Source: Burkholderia sp. Ac-20365
Lineage (GTDB): Bacteria > Pseudomonadota > Gammaproteobacteria > Burkholderiales > Burkholderiaceae
Assembly: GCF_017104715.1 (NCBI RefSeq)
Contig: NZ_JAAGPI010000038.1
Coordinates: 23,574-87,573, forward strand
DNA length: 64,000 nt
Direction of reading: 5' to 3'
Below, one piece after another: positions 34,187 through 43,202 of this stretch; positions within the stretch are counted from its first letter, which is position 1; every line of letters starts with the position of its first letter. A program made the position numbers and the translations under genes. The notes under the pieces were generated by a model that worked only from the letters and a program-made list of their open reading frames with translations, ran no database searches and was not told where the DNA came from.

Positions 34187-34974
34187 CGCTGCCCCTTCAG
34201 GAAATCGAGCACGGTCTTCGTAAAGGTATCGGCTACCTCGATGTTCGAGATATGCGACGCGTCCAGTTCCACATACCGCGCACCCGGAATCGCCGCCGCC
34301 AGTTCGCGGCCCTGCGCCGGCGTCGCAGCCAGATCGTGCGTGCCGGAAATCACCAGCGCAGGCGCCTTGATGCCAGGCGCTTCCGGACGCAGATCAGTCG
34401 CGTTGATCGCTTCGCAATTCAGCGCGTAGCCTTCCTTGTCGGTATGCACGAAGACATCGCGCACATAGTTGAATACGAGCGGTTCGCGCGCGATGAACTC
34501 TGCCGTGAACCAGCGCGGCAACACCGCTTCCGACAACGCGAGCATCCCTTCCGCGCGCGCGCGCGCCGCACGCGGCACCCACACTTCCGGCGAGCCAATG
34601 CGCGCCGCCGTATTGCACAACACGACATGATCGATGCGATCCGCGTGACGCGCAGCAAGGCCCACGCCCGTCAGGCCGCCCATCGAAATGCCGCAGAAAT
34701 TCGCGCGCGCGATCTTTAGCGAGTCGAGCAGGCCGATCACATCGCCCGTCAGTTGCTCGATCGAATACGGTCCCTTCGGCGCTTCCGAATGACCGTGTCC
34801 GCGCGTGTCGTAACGCAGCACGCGGAAGTGCTTCGCGAATTCCGCGACCTGCGGCGTCCACATCGACAGGTCCGTGCCGAGCGAATTCGACAGCACGAGC
34901 CACGGCGCGTTGCCATGACGGTCGCCGTCGATCCGATAGTGAAGCTCGATGCCATTGACTGCAGCGTAAGGCAT
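34183..34974 (-). CDS. pcaD: 3-oxoadipate enol-lactonase
   Basis: 263 residues, alpha/beta hydrolase fold. The nucleophile is Ser97 in GISMGG, the oxyanion and acid elements are in place, and the catalytic His lies in DASHISN. It hydrolyses the enol-lactone to 3-oxoadipate. Coupled to pcaC by an ATGA overlap and 21 bases after pcaB. Confidence 0.95.
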   Translation of the reverse strand: MPYAAVNGIELHYRIDGDRHGNAPWLVLSNSLGTDLSMWTPQVAEFAKHFRVLRYDTRGHGHSEAPKGPYSIEQLTGDVIGLLDSLKIARANFCGISMGGLTGVGLAARHADRIDHVVLCNTAARIGSPEVWVPRAARARAEGMLALSEAVLPRWFTAEFIAREPLVFNYVRDVFVHTDKEGYALNCEAINATDLRPEAPGIKAPALVISGTHDLAATPAQGRELAAAIPGARYVELDASHISNIEVADTFTKTVLDFLKGQR

Positions 34975-34995
34975 TCCTTTACTCCTGATGTTGGT

Positions 34996-36363
34996 TCACG
35001 CGTTCTTGTTGCGCGCGGTGTGAAGGGCCAGCACGGCGTCCACGAAAGCGTGCGCGCTGCCGACGTAATGCGCCGGATCGAGCAGCTTGCGCAGTTGCTC
35101 GACAGGCAGATGTTGGGTGACGGATGCATCGGCGGCGAGCACGTCGAACAGCGTCTTGCCGCTTTTAACCGCTTCCTTCGATGCATGCTCGACAAGATGA
35201 TGCGCATCCATCCGGCCGATTTTGTCGCCGAGCGCGAGCATCACCGATTCGCCCAGAATCAGCCCATGCGTCACCTCGAGATTCGCCGCGAGACGCTCGA
35301 CGTTCACTTCGAGTCCCTGCGCGATCTGTTCGATGTTCGCCAGCGCGCCGCCTGCGAGTCGCGCAAGATCCGGCAGCGCGTCCCATTCGGCCTGCCAGCC
35401 GCCGAGCGCGCGTTCGTGCTCCTGCACCATGCCCGCGAACACCGTCGCGACGAGGCCGGGCGCACGTGCCGCCGCCGTCAGCACAGCCGCGCAGCCGACG
35501 GGATTGCGCTTGTGCGGCATCGTCGATGAACCGCCTTTGCCGGCGGCAACCGGTTCGCCGAGTTCGCCAAGTTCGGTCTGCATCTGCAGCGAGATATCGC
35601 GCGCGATCTTGCCGAGCGTGCCGATCAGCATGCCGAAGAACGACGCCGTTTCAGCGATGCGATCGCGCTGCGTGTGCCATGGCACAGCGGGCAATTGCAG
35701 TTTCAATTCCTTCGCCAGCGATGCGGCCACCACCTCGCCTTTGTCGCGCAAGCTCGCGAGCGTGCCCGCCGCGCCGCCGAATTGCAGCACGAGCACGCGC
35801 TCGCGCAACGTATCGAGCCGCTCGCGATGACGCAGCAGCGCATCGAGCCATTGCGCGAATTTCAAACCGAGCGTGATGGGCAGCGCCTGTTGCAGCCACG
35901 TGCGGCCGATCATCGGCGTCGCGCGATGCTGCTTCGCGAGCGCGGCAACCGCGTCGCAAGTGGACGACAACGCGCCGTCGAGCAGATCGAACGTATCGCG
36001 CAGTTGCAGCACGGTCGCGGTATCGATGATGTCCTGGCTCGTCGCGCCCCAATGGACGAATTTCGACGCTTCCGCGTCGGCGTCCTTGACGCGCGCGGTC
36101 AGTTGCTTGACGAGGGGAATCGCGAGATTGCCGCCGAGCGCGGCGTCGCGTGCGAGTGCGTCGGCGTCGAGTTTTTCTGCATGACAGGTCGCTTCGATCG
36201 CGGCCACTGCCGATTGCGGAATCACGCCATGGACGGCCGATGCGCGCGCCAGCGCCGCTTCGACGTCGAGCATCCGTTGCAGCGTCGCGCGCGGCGACCA
36301 GATGTCGTTCATCGGCTGCGTGCCGCAGATCAGGCCAGTCAAGCGTGCGCTAGCTTCTAGCAT
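34996..36363 (-). CDS. pcaB: 3-carboxy-cis,cis-muconate cycloisomerase
   Basis: 455 residues, fumarase/aspartase superfamily; signature GSSTMPHKRNP at about 278-288 and ASKFVHWGATSQDIIDTA near 100. It lactonises 3-carboxymuconate from protocatechuate ring opening. The ribosome site is poor. A 144-base gap separates it from pcaJ, where pcaF sits in some relatives. Confidence 0.94.
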   Translation of the reverse strand: MLEASARLTGLICGTQPMNDIWSPRATLQRMLDVEAALARASAVHGVIPQSAVAAIEATCHAEKLDADALARDAALGGNLAIPLVKQLTARVKDADAEASKFVHWGATSQDIIDTATVLQLRDTFDLLDGALSSTCDAVAALAKQHRATPMIGRTWLQQALPITLGLKFAQWLDALLRHRERLDTLRERVLVLQFGGAAGTLASLRDKGEVVAASLAKELKLQLPAVPWHTQRDRIAETASFFGMLIGTLGKIARDISLQMQTELGELGEPVAAGKGGSSTMPHKRNPVGCAAVLTAAARAPGLVATVFAGMVQEHERALGGWQAEWDALPDLARLAGGALANIEQIAQGLEVNVERLAANLEVTHGLILGESVMLALGDKIGRMDAHHLVEHASKEAVKSGKTLFDVLAADASVTQHLPVEQLRKLLDPAHYVGSAHAFVDAVLALHTARNKNA

Positions 36364-36507
36364 GATGATGAGTGCGTTGGGATGAATGCGCGTTGGGTCG
36401 CGCCTGGAAGCGCGCGGCGTTCGGTTTCATTGTCGCCGAACGCCGCGCCGAGGTCACGCGCGCAATTGCGCGCGCGTCGGCTGTCAGATGCCGGGGCCGT
36501 GCAGCCG

Positions 36508-37167
36508 TTAAGCTGCGCGAGCCTGCTGCGTGCCGTCGATCAGCGCGACGCCCGTCAGCTTTTCCAGTTCGGCGAAGTCGATATCCGAAAAGATTTCGCG
36601 CACGACGAGGCCATCCTTCGTCACGTCGATCATCGCGAGGTCCGTGTAGATGCGGTCCACGCAGCCGACGCCCGTCACCGGGTACGAGCAGTCGGCGACG
36701 ATCTTGCTTTCGCCCTGCTTCGTCAGATGTTCCATCATCACGAACACCTGCTTCGCGCCGATGGCCAGATCCATCGCGCCGCCAACGGCCGGAATCGCGT
36801 CCGGCGCGCCCGTGTGCCAGTTCGCCAGATCGCCCTTCGACGACACCTGGAATGCGCCGAGCACGCAGTAGTCGAGGTGGCCGCCGCGCATCATCGCGAA
36901 CGAATCCGAATGGTGGAAGTACGCGCCGCCTGTCAGCAGCGTGACGTGCTGCTTGCCGGCGTTGATCAGTTCGTCGTCTTCCTCGCCTTTGGCGGGCGCC
37001 GGGCCCATGCCGAGCAGGCCGTTTTCGCTGTGCAGGAAGATTTCCTTGTTCGCGTCGAGGTGATTCGCCACCAGCGTCGGCACGCCGATGCCGAGGTTCA
37101 CGTAAGCGCCTTCAGGAATGTCCTGCGCGACGCGCTTCGCCATTTCATCGCGGGTCAGTCGTTTCAT
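36508..37167 (-). CDS. pcaJ: 3-oxoadipate CoA-transferase subunit B
   Basis: 219 residues. CoA-transferase family I beta subunit with catalytic Glu48 in SENGLLGMG and the downstream GGAMDLAIGAKQVFVMMEH block. With PcaI it moves CoA from succinyl-CoA to 3-oxoadipate. AAGGAGG lies six bases before the ATG, 12 bases after pcaI. Confidence 0.94.
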   Translation of the reverse strand: MKRLTRDEMAKRVAQDIPEGAYVNLGIGVPTLVANHLDANKEIFLHSENGLLGMGPAPAKGEEDDELINAGKQHVTLLTGGAYFHHSDSFAMMRGGHLDYCVLGAFQVSSKGDLANWHTGAPDAIPAVGGAMDLAIGAKQVFVMMEHLTKQGESKIVADCSYPVTGVGCVDRIYTDLAMIDVTKDGLVVREIFSDIDFAELEKLTGVALIDGTQQARAA

Positions 37168-37179
37168 GTCAGGCCTCCT

Positions 37180-37881
37180 TCAGGCAGCTTGTTCGGGGCG
37201 TTGCGCGGCGTGGGCCGCCTGCGGCACTTCGACGATGCGCTGCACGAAGATACCCGGCGTCACGATCACTTCGGGGTCGAGCGCGCCGAGCGGCACGACT
37301 TCCGACACCTGCACGATCGCCGTCTTTGCCGCGCTCGCCATGATCGGGCCGAAGTTACGCGCCGTCTTGCGATACACCAGATTGCCCCAGCGGTCGCCCT
37401 TGTACGCCTTGATCAGCGCAAAGTCGGCGTGCAGCGGCGATTCCAGCACATAGTGCTTGCCGTCGATCTCGCGCGTTTCCTTGCCTTCGGCCAGCTTGGT
37501 GCCATAACCCGTCGGCGTGAAGAAGCCGCCGATGCCCGCGCCCGCCGCGCGGATGCGCTCGGCCAGATTGCCCTGCGGCACGAGTTCCAGTTCGATTTCA
37601 CCGGCGCGATAGAGCGCGTCGAACACGTATGAATCCGTCTGACGCGGGAACGAGCAGATGATCTTGCGCACGCGCTTCGCATTGAGCAGCGCCGCGAGGC
37701 CGGTGTCGCCGTTACCGGCGTTGTTGTTGACGATGGTGAGTTCTTTGGCGCCCTGCTCGATGAGCGCGTCGATCAGTTCGGACGGCATGCCCGCCGTGCC
37801 GAAGCCGCCGATCATGACGGTCGCGCCGTCATGCACGTCGGCGACTGCCGACTGGAGTGACTCGAAAATCTTGTTGATCAT
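37180..37881 (-). CDS. pcaI: 3-oxoadipate CoA-transferase subunit A
   Basis: 233 residues. The alpha subunit pattern is clear: DGATVMIGGFGTAGMPSELIDALIEQG, then NNNAGNGDTGLAALL and ICSFPRQTDS. ATG 37881 has GAGG nine bases upstream; the frame is open slightly beyond. It is the first gene of the pcaIJBDC run. Confidence 0.94.
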   Translation of the reverse strand: MINKIFESLQSAVADVHDGATVMIGGFGTAGMPSELIDALIEQGAKELTIVNNNAGNGDTGLAALLNAKRVRKIICSFPRQTDSYVFDALYRAGEIELELVPQGNLAERIRAAGAGIGGFFTPTGYGTKLAEGKETREIDGKHYVLESPLHADFALIKAYKGDRWGNLVYRKTARNFGPIMASAAKTAIVQVSEVVPLGALDPEVIVTPGIFVQRIVEVPQAAHAAQRPEQAA

Positions 37882-38189
37882 GTCGAATATCCTCTGGAAC
37901 GCGTCGTTTCCGCGCCGCACGATCCGCCGTTTGATCGACGGATGCACGCCGGACGGTCTCCACGTCCGCTTTCGTCCTTCATAGCCCTGCTGACGACGGC
38001 ATGCAGACCTGCTGCAGGCCGCATGTGTTTGGCTCGCCCTTCAATCTATACCGCCCATCGAACTTGTGAAAAGTTCTATATGCGAACACAGTTTCGTTTA
38101 GCGAACGTACCGGCGCATTATGGTTTGCGTGCGCGTCTCTTGTCAAGGCAAGGGTTTCGTGGTTTGCCCTACGCTGCACGGCGGCATGA
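37882..38189. promoter_or_regulatory. Promoter/operator region of the pca run
   Basis: 308 bases between pcaI and pobA. Read on the minus strand, three GTTCG cores occur: GTTCGCTAAACGAAAC (38091-38106), GTTCGCATATAGAAC (38073-38087, a dyad GTTC-N7-GAAC) and AAGTTCGATGG (38055-38065). IclR-type regulators PcaR/PcaU bind repeated GTTCGAT-like elements upstream of pca genes. This is therefore a good candidate operator. No pcaR gene is in the window. Confidence 0.55.
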
Positions 38190-39368
38190 TCAGTCGCGAA
38201 ACGGCAGCCCGACGTAATTCTCTGCCAGCATCCGCGACGCCGCATCGGAATGCGCCACGTAGCGCAGCTCGGACATTTTCAGCCGGTTGATGAAAGGCGT
38301 GTCGTCGAACGATGGATGCAGCATGTTCGTCATGAAATACGAGAAGTGCTCGGCGCGCCAGACGCGTTCGAGGCAGGTTGCCGAATAGGCGCGGAGGAGA
38401 TCGTCGCGGCCTTCGTGATAACGCGCGGCCAGCGCCTTCGACAGCACGCGCACATCGGCGACGGCCAGATTCATCCCTTTGGCGCCCGTCGGCGGCACGA
38501 TGTGCGCGGCGTCGCCGGCAAGAAACAGGCGGCCGTATTGCATCGGCTCGCAAACGAAGCTGCGCATCGGCGTGACGCCCTTCTGCGTGATTTCGCCGAT
38601 CGCAGGCAACCAGCCTTCGTCGTTCCCGAAGCGTGTGTGAAGCTCGCTCCAGATGCGCTCGTCGGACCATTGCGCGAGGTCTTCGTCGGGTCGGCATTGC
38701 AGATAGAGACGCGTCACTTCCGGCGAACGCATGCTGAAGAGCGCGAATCCGCGCTCGTGATGCGCATAAACCAGCTCGTCGCAGGTCGGCGCAGCATCGG
38801 CGAGAATGCCGAGCCACGCGTACGGATAGACGCGTTCGAAGGTTTGCAGTGCGTCGGCGGGAATCGAATCGCGCGCGATGCCGTGAAAGCCGTCGCAGCC
38901 CGCCACGTAATCGCAATCGATACGCTGCACTGCATCATCGTGCGTGAATTGAACCCAAGGCGTGTCCGTCGACAGATCGTGCAGCGAGACATCCGACGCA
39001 TTGAAATACGGAGGCTGCGCATGCTCGACGGCGGCGGCGATCATGTCGCACACCACCTCATGCTGGCCGTAGACGGTGATCGCGCGCCCACCCGTCAGCG
39101 TCGTCAGATCGATTCGATGTCGCTTGCGCTCGAACAAAAGCTCGATGCCGTGATGTACCAGCCCTTCGCGCTGCATCCGGGCGCCGAGGCCGGCTTCATT
39201 GAGCGTATCGACGGTGCCCTGTTCGAGCACGCCCGCGCGTATGCGCTGCTCGCAATACTCGCGCGACCGGCTTTCCAGCACGACCGATTCAACACCTGCT
39301 ATCCGTAGCAAATGCGACAGCAGCAAACCGGCGGGGCCAGCGCCAACAATGGCAACCTGAGTGCGCAT
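38190..39368 (-). CDS. pobA: 4-hydroxybenzoate 3-monooxygenase
   Basis: 392 residues. FAD-binding GAGPAG at 9-14, the class A flavoprotein hydroxylase DG motif (VAGCDGFHGIARDSIP) and LFLAGDAAHIVPPTGAKGMNLAVAD. The length is the family's normal value. It makes protocatechuate from 4-hydroxybenzoate using NADPH and O2, which feeds the pca genes downstream. Divergent from a LysR gene 149 bases away. Confidence 0.96.
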   Translation of the reverse strand: MRTQVAIVGAGPAGLLLSHLLRIAGVESVVLESRSREYCEQRIRAGVLEQGTVDTLNEAGLGARMQREGLVHHGIELLFERKRHRIDLTTLTGGRAITVYGQHEVVCDMIAAAVEHAQPPYFNASDVSLHDLSTDTPWVQFTHDDAVQRIDCDYVAGCDGFHGIARDSIPADALQTFERVYPYAWLGILADAAPTCDELVYAHHERGFALFSMRSPEVTRLYLQCRPDEDLAQWSDERIWSELHTRFGNDEGWLPAIGEITQKGVTPMRSFVCEPMQYGRLFLAGDAAHIVPPTGAKGMNLAVADVRVLSKALAARYHEGRDDLLRAYSATCLERVWRAEHFSYFMTNMLHPSFDDTPFINRLKMSELRYVAHSDAASRMLAENYVGLPFRD

Positions 39369-39517
39369 CGTTTGTCTCCGAAGTTCTTGTTCGGCTTATC
39401 AAACCATTCTCGGCGCTTTCCCGAATATGCGACAACGCGATTTTTAGGATAGGTTGTATACGTTTTTTCGATACTACGCGGCGTGATGACACCACCGCCG
39501 CATGCTCCAGCAACCGC

Positions 39518-40441
39518 ATGGCCGAACTCGATCTCAACCTGATTCCCTACCTCGTCGCGCTCGAAGACATGCGCAACGTCAGCCGCGCCGCCGAGCGTCT
39601 CGGCGTAAGCCAGCCGCGCGTGAGCACGGCGCTCGGCAAACTGCGCGAATACTTCGACGATCCGCTCTTCGTGCGTACGTCGCGCGGCATGGAACCGACG
39701 CCGCGCGCGCTCGCGCTGATTCCTGCCGCCCGCGAAGCGCTCGCGCGCATCGAGAAAGGCATGCTCGAATCGCAGGACTTCGATCCTGCGACGTCGACGC
39801 ATACGTTCTCGCTCGCGCTGTCCGATGTCGGCGAAATCGTGTTCCTGCCGCGCCTGTTGCAACTCTTCGCCAAACGCGCCCCGCACGCGAACCTGCGCTC
39901 GGTGTCGCTGCCGCCCGCGCATGTCGAGCGCGGGCTGGAATCGGGCGATATCGACCTGGCCGTCGGCTACTTTCCCGATCTTTCCGGCAATAACTTCTTT
40001 CAGCAGCGTCTGTTCACGCACCGCTTCATCTGCCTGATGCGCAGCGATCATCCGCTTGCGGGCACGCCGCTCACGCTCGATCACTACATCAGTCTCGGGC
40101 ATGCCGTCGTGCGTGCCGAAGGGCGCAGCCAGGAAGTGCTCGAGCAGTTTCTGGAAAAAAAGCGCATCCGCCGCCGCGCGGTGCTGGAGACGCCGCACTT
40201 CATGAGCCTGCCGTTCATCCTCGCGCGTACCGATCTGATCGCGACGGTGCCGCACGCGATCGGCTTCGCCTATGTGTCGGAACACGCGTCGATCACGCTG
40301 GTCGAACCGCCTTTGCCGCTGCCGCGCTTCGATTTGCGCCAGCACTGGCATCGCAAGTTCCATAATGATCCGCGCGCGAGCTGGCTGCGCAGCGTTGTCG
40401 CAGAACTGTTCAACGATGCGAAGGACGAATGGCCGAAGTAG
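39518..40441 (+). CDS. LysR family regulator, probably of pobA
   Basis: 307 residues. The N-terminal helix-turn-helix LDLNLIPYLVALEDMRNVSRAAERLGVSQPRVSTALGKLREYFDDPLFVR is of the NodD/NahR-like type, followed by an effector domain. It is divergent from pobA, so a PobR-like role (4-hydroxybenzoate-responsive activation) is inferred from position; other pobA regulators belong to the AraC or IclR families. The intergenic stretch has an AT-rich segment near 39440-39475 with GTATAC. Confidence 0.9.
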   Translation: MAELDLNLIPYLVALEDMRNVSRAAERLGVSQPRVSTALGKLREYFDDPLFVRTSRGMEPTPRALALIPAAREALARIEKGMLESQDFDPATSTHTFSLALSDVGEIVFLPRLLQLFAKRAPHANLRSVSLPPAHVERGLESGDIDLAVGYFPDLSGNNFFQQRLFTHRFICLMRSDHPLAGTPLTLDHYISLGHAVVRAEGRSQEVLEQFLEKKRIRRRAVLETPHFMSLPFILARTDLIATVPHAIGFAYVSEHASITLVEPPLPLPRFDLRQHWHRKFHNDPRASWLRSVVAELFNDAKDEWPK

Positions 40442-40558
40442 CGGCGGCATAGGCCACCGGCAAGCGGCGCGGCGTATATCCCTGCTCGGCGTAGGGCTGC
40501 GAAACATGGAACAATGCGCCAACGTGCGATGCGCGTATTACTGGAACTGGAGCGAAGG

Positions 40559-41188
40559 ATGAACACGAAGAAAACAACGCCCGCCGACGCACCCGGCCGG
40601 CCGTCCCGCGAGGAAGCCGAGGAAGCCGTGCGCACGCTGCTGCGCTGGGCCGGCGACAATCCCCAGCGCGAAGGGCTGATCGATACGCCGGCGCGCGTCG
40701 TGCGGGCGTATGAAGAATTTTTCGCGGGCTACAGCGTCGAGCCGCGTGACATCCTGGCCCGCACGTTCTCCGAAGTGGATGGCTACGACGAAATGATCGT
40801 GCTGAAGGACATCCGCTTCGAGAGCTATTGCGAGCATCACATGGTGCCGATCATCGGGCGCGCGCATGTGGCTTATCTGCCGGAGCATCGCGTGGTCGGC
40901 ATTTCGAAGCTCGCGCGGCTCGTCGATGCGTTCGCCAAGCGTCTGCAGATTCAGGAAAAGATGACCGTGCAGATCGCCGATACGCTCAACGAAGTATTGC
41001 AGCCGAAGGGCGTCGGCGTGATTCTCGAAGCGTCGCATCAGTGCATGTCGACGCGCGGCGTGCACAAGGCGGGCGTCGAGATGGTGACGTCGCGGATGCT
41101 CGGCACGTTCCGCACGGATCCGTCCACCCGTCGTGAGTTTCTGTCGATCGTCCACAGCCCGACTTCGGTTAGCGTCGCGAATACGTAA
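40559..41188 (+). CDS. folE: GTP cyclohydrolase I
   Basis: 209 residues. Zinc ligands Cys91 and His94 (SYCEHHMVP) and Cys162 (SHQCMSTRGV) are present, with HMVPIIGRAHVAYLP and KLARLVDAFAKRLQ. It makes dihydroneopterin triphosphate for folate or pterins. GGAG lies six bases before ATG 40559. A hairpin terminator follows at 41203. Confidence 0.95.
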   Translation: MNTKKTTPADAPGRPSREEAEEAVRTLLRWAGDNPQREGLIDTPARVVRAYEEFFAGYSVEPRDILARTFSEVDGYDEMIVLKDIRFESYCEHHMVPIIGRAHVAYLPEHRVVGISKLARLVDAFAKRLQIQEKMTVQIADTLNEVLQPKGVGVILEASHQCMSTRGVHKAGVEMVTSRMLGTFRTDPSTRREFLSIVHSPTSVSVANT

Positions 41189-41202
41189 TCGGTTTGTTGA
41201 AA

Positions 41203-41223
41203 GCGGGTCTGTTTGCGACCCGC
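41203..41223 (+). terminator. Hairpin terminator after folE
   Basis: GCGGGTC and GACCCGC pair around TGTTTGC, 14 bases past the stop; only a short T-run follows. Confidence 0.6.
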
Positions 41224-41329
41224 TGGCTTTGGCATCGCTCTCGCCTGTTCAACCTTAGTTATTCTGATTAACGTCAGAACAATCCTCAAAATCTGATGCT
41301 TTGAGCGCTTACCGCTGATACGCGCTCAA

Positions 41330-42250
41330 TCAGGCGTTCGCCCCAATCCCCGCCGATCGTAACCGCCCAAACGTAGCGAGCAACACTGCGGCGAGCACGC
41401 ACGCGACGCCGATCATCTGCGCATGGCTGATCGGCTCGTGCAGCAAGCCTGCCGCGAGCGCGAGCGTCGATACAGGCACGAGCGCCGTCACGAGCCCGGC
41501 CTCCGCGCCGCTGATGCGCGACGCGCCCGCGTACCACAGCACGAAGCCCAGCACAGTCGGCACGAGCGCGTAATAGACGACGCCTGCAAGCGCGCCGACA
41601 AGGTTGGCATCGAACGGGATGCGCCACGGCTGTTCGAAGCAGGCGGGCACGATGGCGACCACGAAGCCGATTCCGCTCATCAGCGCCGACAGCGGCAACG
41701 CCGCGACAGGCGTGCGCAGCTTGCGGTTGAGCAGAATAAAAAGCGCTTCGCAGACGATCGCCGCAAAGACCAGCGCATTACCCAGCAGCGAATGCGCACC
41801 ACGCGGGGCGGAAACGTCTTCGATACGTACCGTGCAGGCCAGCACGCCCAACGTCGCGAGCGCAATAGCGCCGATCAACGTGCGCGACGGCCGCTCGCCG
41901 AGCGCAAGCGCAGCGAATCCCGCCGATACGGCAGGCAAGGTGCCCGCAATCACGCCCGCATCGGCCGCCGACGCGAGGCGCATGCCGCCGATCAGACAGA
42001 CCGTATAGCCGACGCTCCCCGCCCCCGCCTGCGCGATCACGAGCAGCGTGTCGCGCGTATCGAGCTTCGGCCAGCGCATTGTCTGCACACGCATCATCGC
42101 GACGAAAACAGGAAACGCAATCGCAAAGCGCAGCGCCGTCGCCGAGAACGGCGGCAGGCCGCCCGCTATCGTCTTGCTGACGATGACGGTGGTGCCCACG
42201 CCGACCATCGCCAGCGCGCAGTAGACATAACCCGTGTAACGCGTGTTCAT
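41330..42250 (-). CDS. EamA/DMT superfamily exporter
   Basis: 306 residues with about ten hydrophobic helices in two EamA repeats (GYVYCALAMVGVGTTVIVSKTIAGGLPPF at the start, and LLGNALVFAAIVCEALFILLNRKL opening the second). Likely metabolite or drug efflux. ATG 42250 matches the first helix. A partner AraC gene lies 99 bases upstream in the same orientation and may regulate it. Confidence 0.88.
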   Translation of the reverse strand: MNTRYTGYVYCALAMVGVGTTVIVSKTIAGGLPPFSATALRFAIAFPVFVAMMRVQTMRWPKLDTRDTLLVIAQAGAGSVGYTVCLIGGMRLASAADAGVIAGTLPAVSAGFAALALGERPSRTLIGAIALATLGVLACTVRIEDVSAPRGAHSLLGNALVFAAIVCEALFILLNRKLRTPVAALPLSALMSGIGFVVAIVPACFEQPWRIPFDANLVGALAGVVYYALVPTVLGFVLWYAGASRISGAEAGLVTALVPVSTLALAAGLLHEPISHAQMIGVACVLAAVLLATFGRLRSAGIGANA

Positions 42251-42349
42251 TCCGTCGCCTCCTGTCAAACGATGCACGGAGAGCGTACGGGCCACGCCGA
42301 CGCGTGGTCTTGAACGTTATTGCAGCGCTGGCGCGCGGCGAGGAATCGC

Positions 42350-43162
42350 TCAGCGGACGGCTGCCGCGTAGCTTGCGGGCGTGATGCCCAGAAGGCGCAC
42401 GAACGCGCGCGTCATGTGGCTTTGATCGGCAAAGCCCGCGGAAACTGCCGCGTCCGCGAGCGCTGTTCCACCGGCGATCAACTGCCGCGCCAGCAACACG
42501 CGGCGCTGCATCCGGTACGCGTGCGGCGGCAGACCCACTGCGTGCGAGAAACTGCGCAACAGCTGGAAGCGACTCATGCCGGCTTCGGCTGCCAGTTCGG
42601 CGAGCGTCGTTGCCGACGCGGGATCGTCATCGATGCGGCCTTTGGCGCGCGCGACAGAACCGATGGTTTCCAGCTTGCGCGCCGATGCCGTGACACAGTT
42701 CCGCCCCACATGCGAAAACATCGCCAGCAACGCTTCTTCGCAAGCGAGGTTGTCGTTTGCGTCGTGCACGGCAACCGCGAACAGGCGCGCGAAATACATC
42801 GACAGTTGTTGATCGTCGAGCACGGGGCGCGTCAACTCTACGTCCTGCGAACGCGGATGCCCGCATTCCGCGAGCGTGTCGATGACCAGCGAAGGTTCGA
42901 AGTACAGCATACGCCACGCGCGTCCGCGCTCGTCGAGCGGACTGCCGTCGTGTACTTCGCCTGGGTTGACCGTGATGACATCGCTTGCACGCGCTTCGAC
43001 CGGGCCGCGCCCGCTCGCCGAGCGTTGCCCGCCCGCCACCACGACGCCGATACCGAATCGATCGTGCGAATGACGCGCAAACGAGTGCGTCGTATGCGCG
43101 ACGGTCGCCTCGACGCCGACGATCGCACAACGCAGCATCTGGACGCGCCCACGCGGTTTCAT
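42350..43162 (-). CDS. AraC family transcriptional regulator
   Basis: 270 residues. A cupin-like AraC-binding domain (THSFARHSHDRFGIGVVVAGGQ) precedes two helix-turn-helix units (LAELAAEAGMSRFQLLRSFSHAVGLPPHAYRMQRRVLLARQL and AVSAGFADQSHMTRAFVRLLGITPASY). The frame continues upstream into the serine acetyltransferase gene, but ATG 43162 marks the first recognisable residues. It probably controls the exporter downstream. Effector unknown. Confidence 0.88.
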   Translation of the reverse strand: MKPRGRVQMLRCAIVGVEATVAHTTHSFARHSHDRFGIGVVVAGGQRSASGRGPVEARASDVITVNPGEVHDGSPLDERGRAWRMLYFEPSLVIDTLAECGHPRSQDVELTRPVLDDQQLSMYFARLFAVAVHDANDNLACEEALLAMFSHVGRNCVTASARKLETIGSVARAKGRIDDDPASATTLAELAAEAGMSRFQLLRSFSHAVGLPPHAYRMQRRVLLARQLIAGGTALADAAVSAGFADQSHMTRAFVRLLGITPASYAAAVR

Positions 43163-43202
43163 CGTTGCACGCGCTCCCGCAGCCGATGCAACGACGCGCG
43201 CA

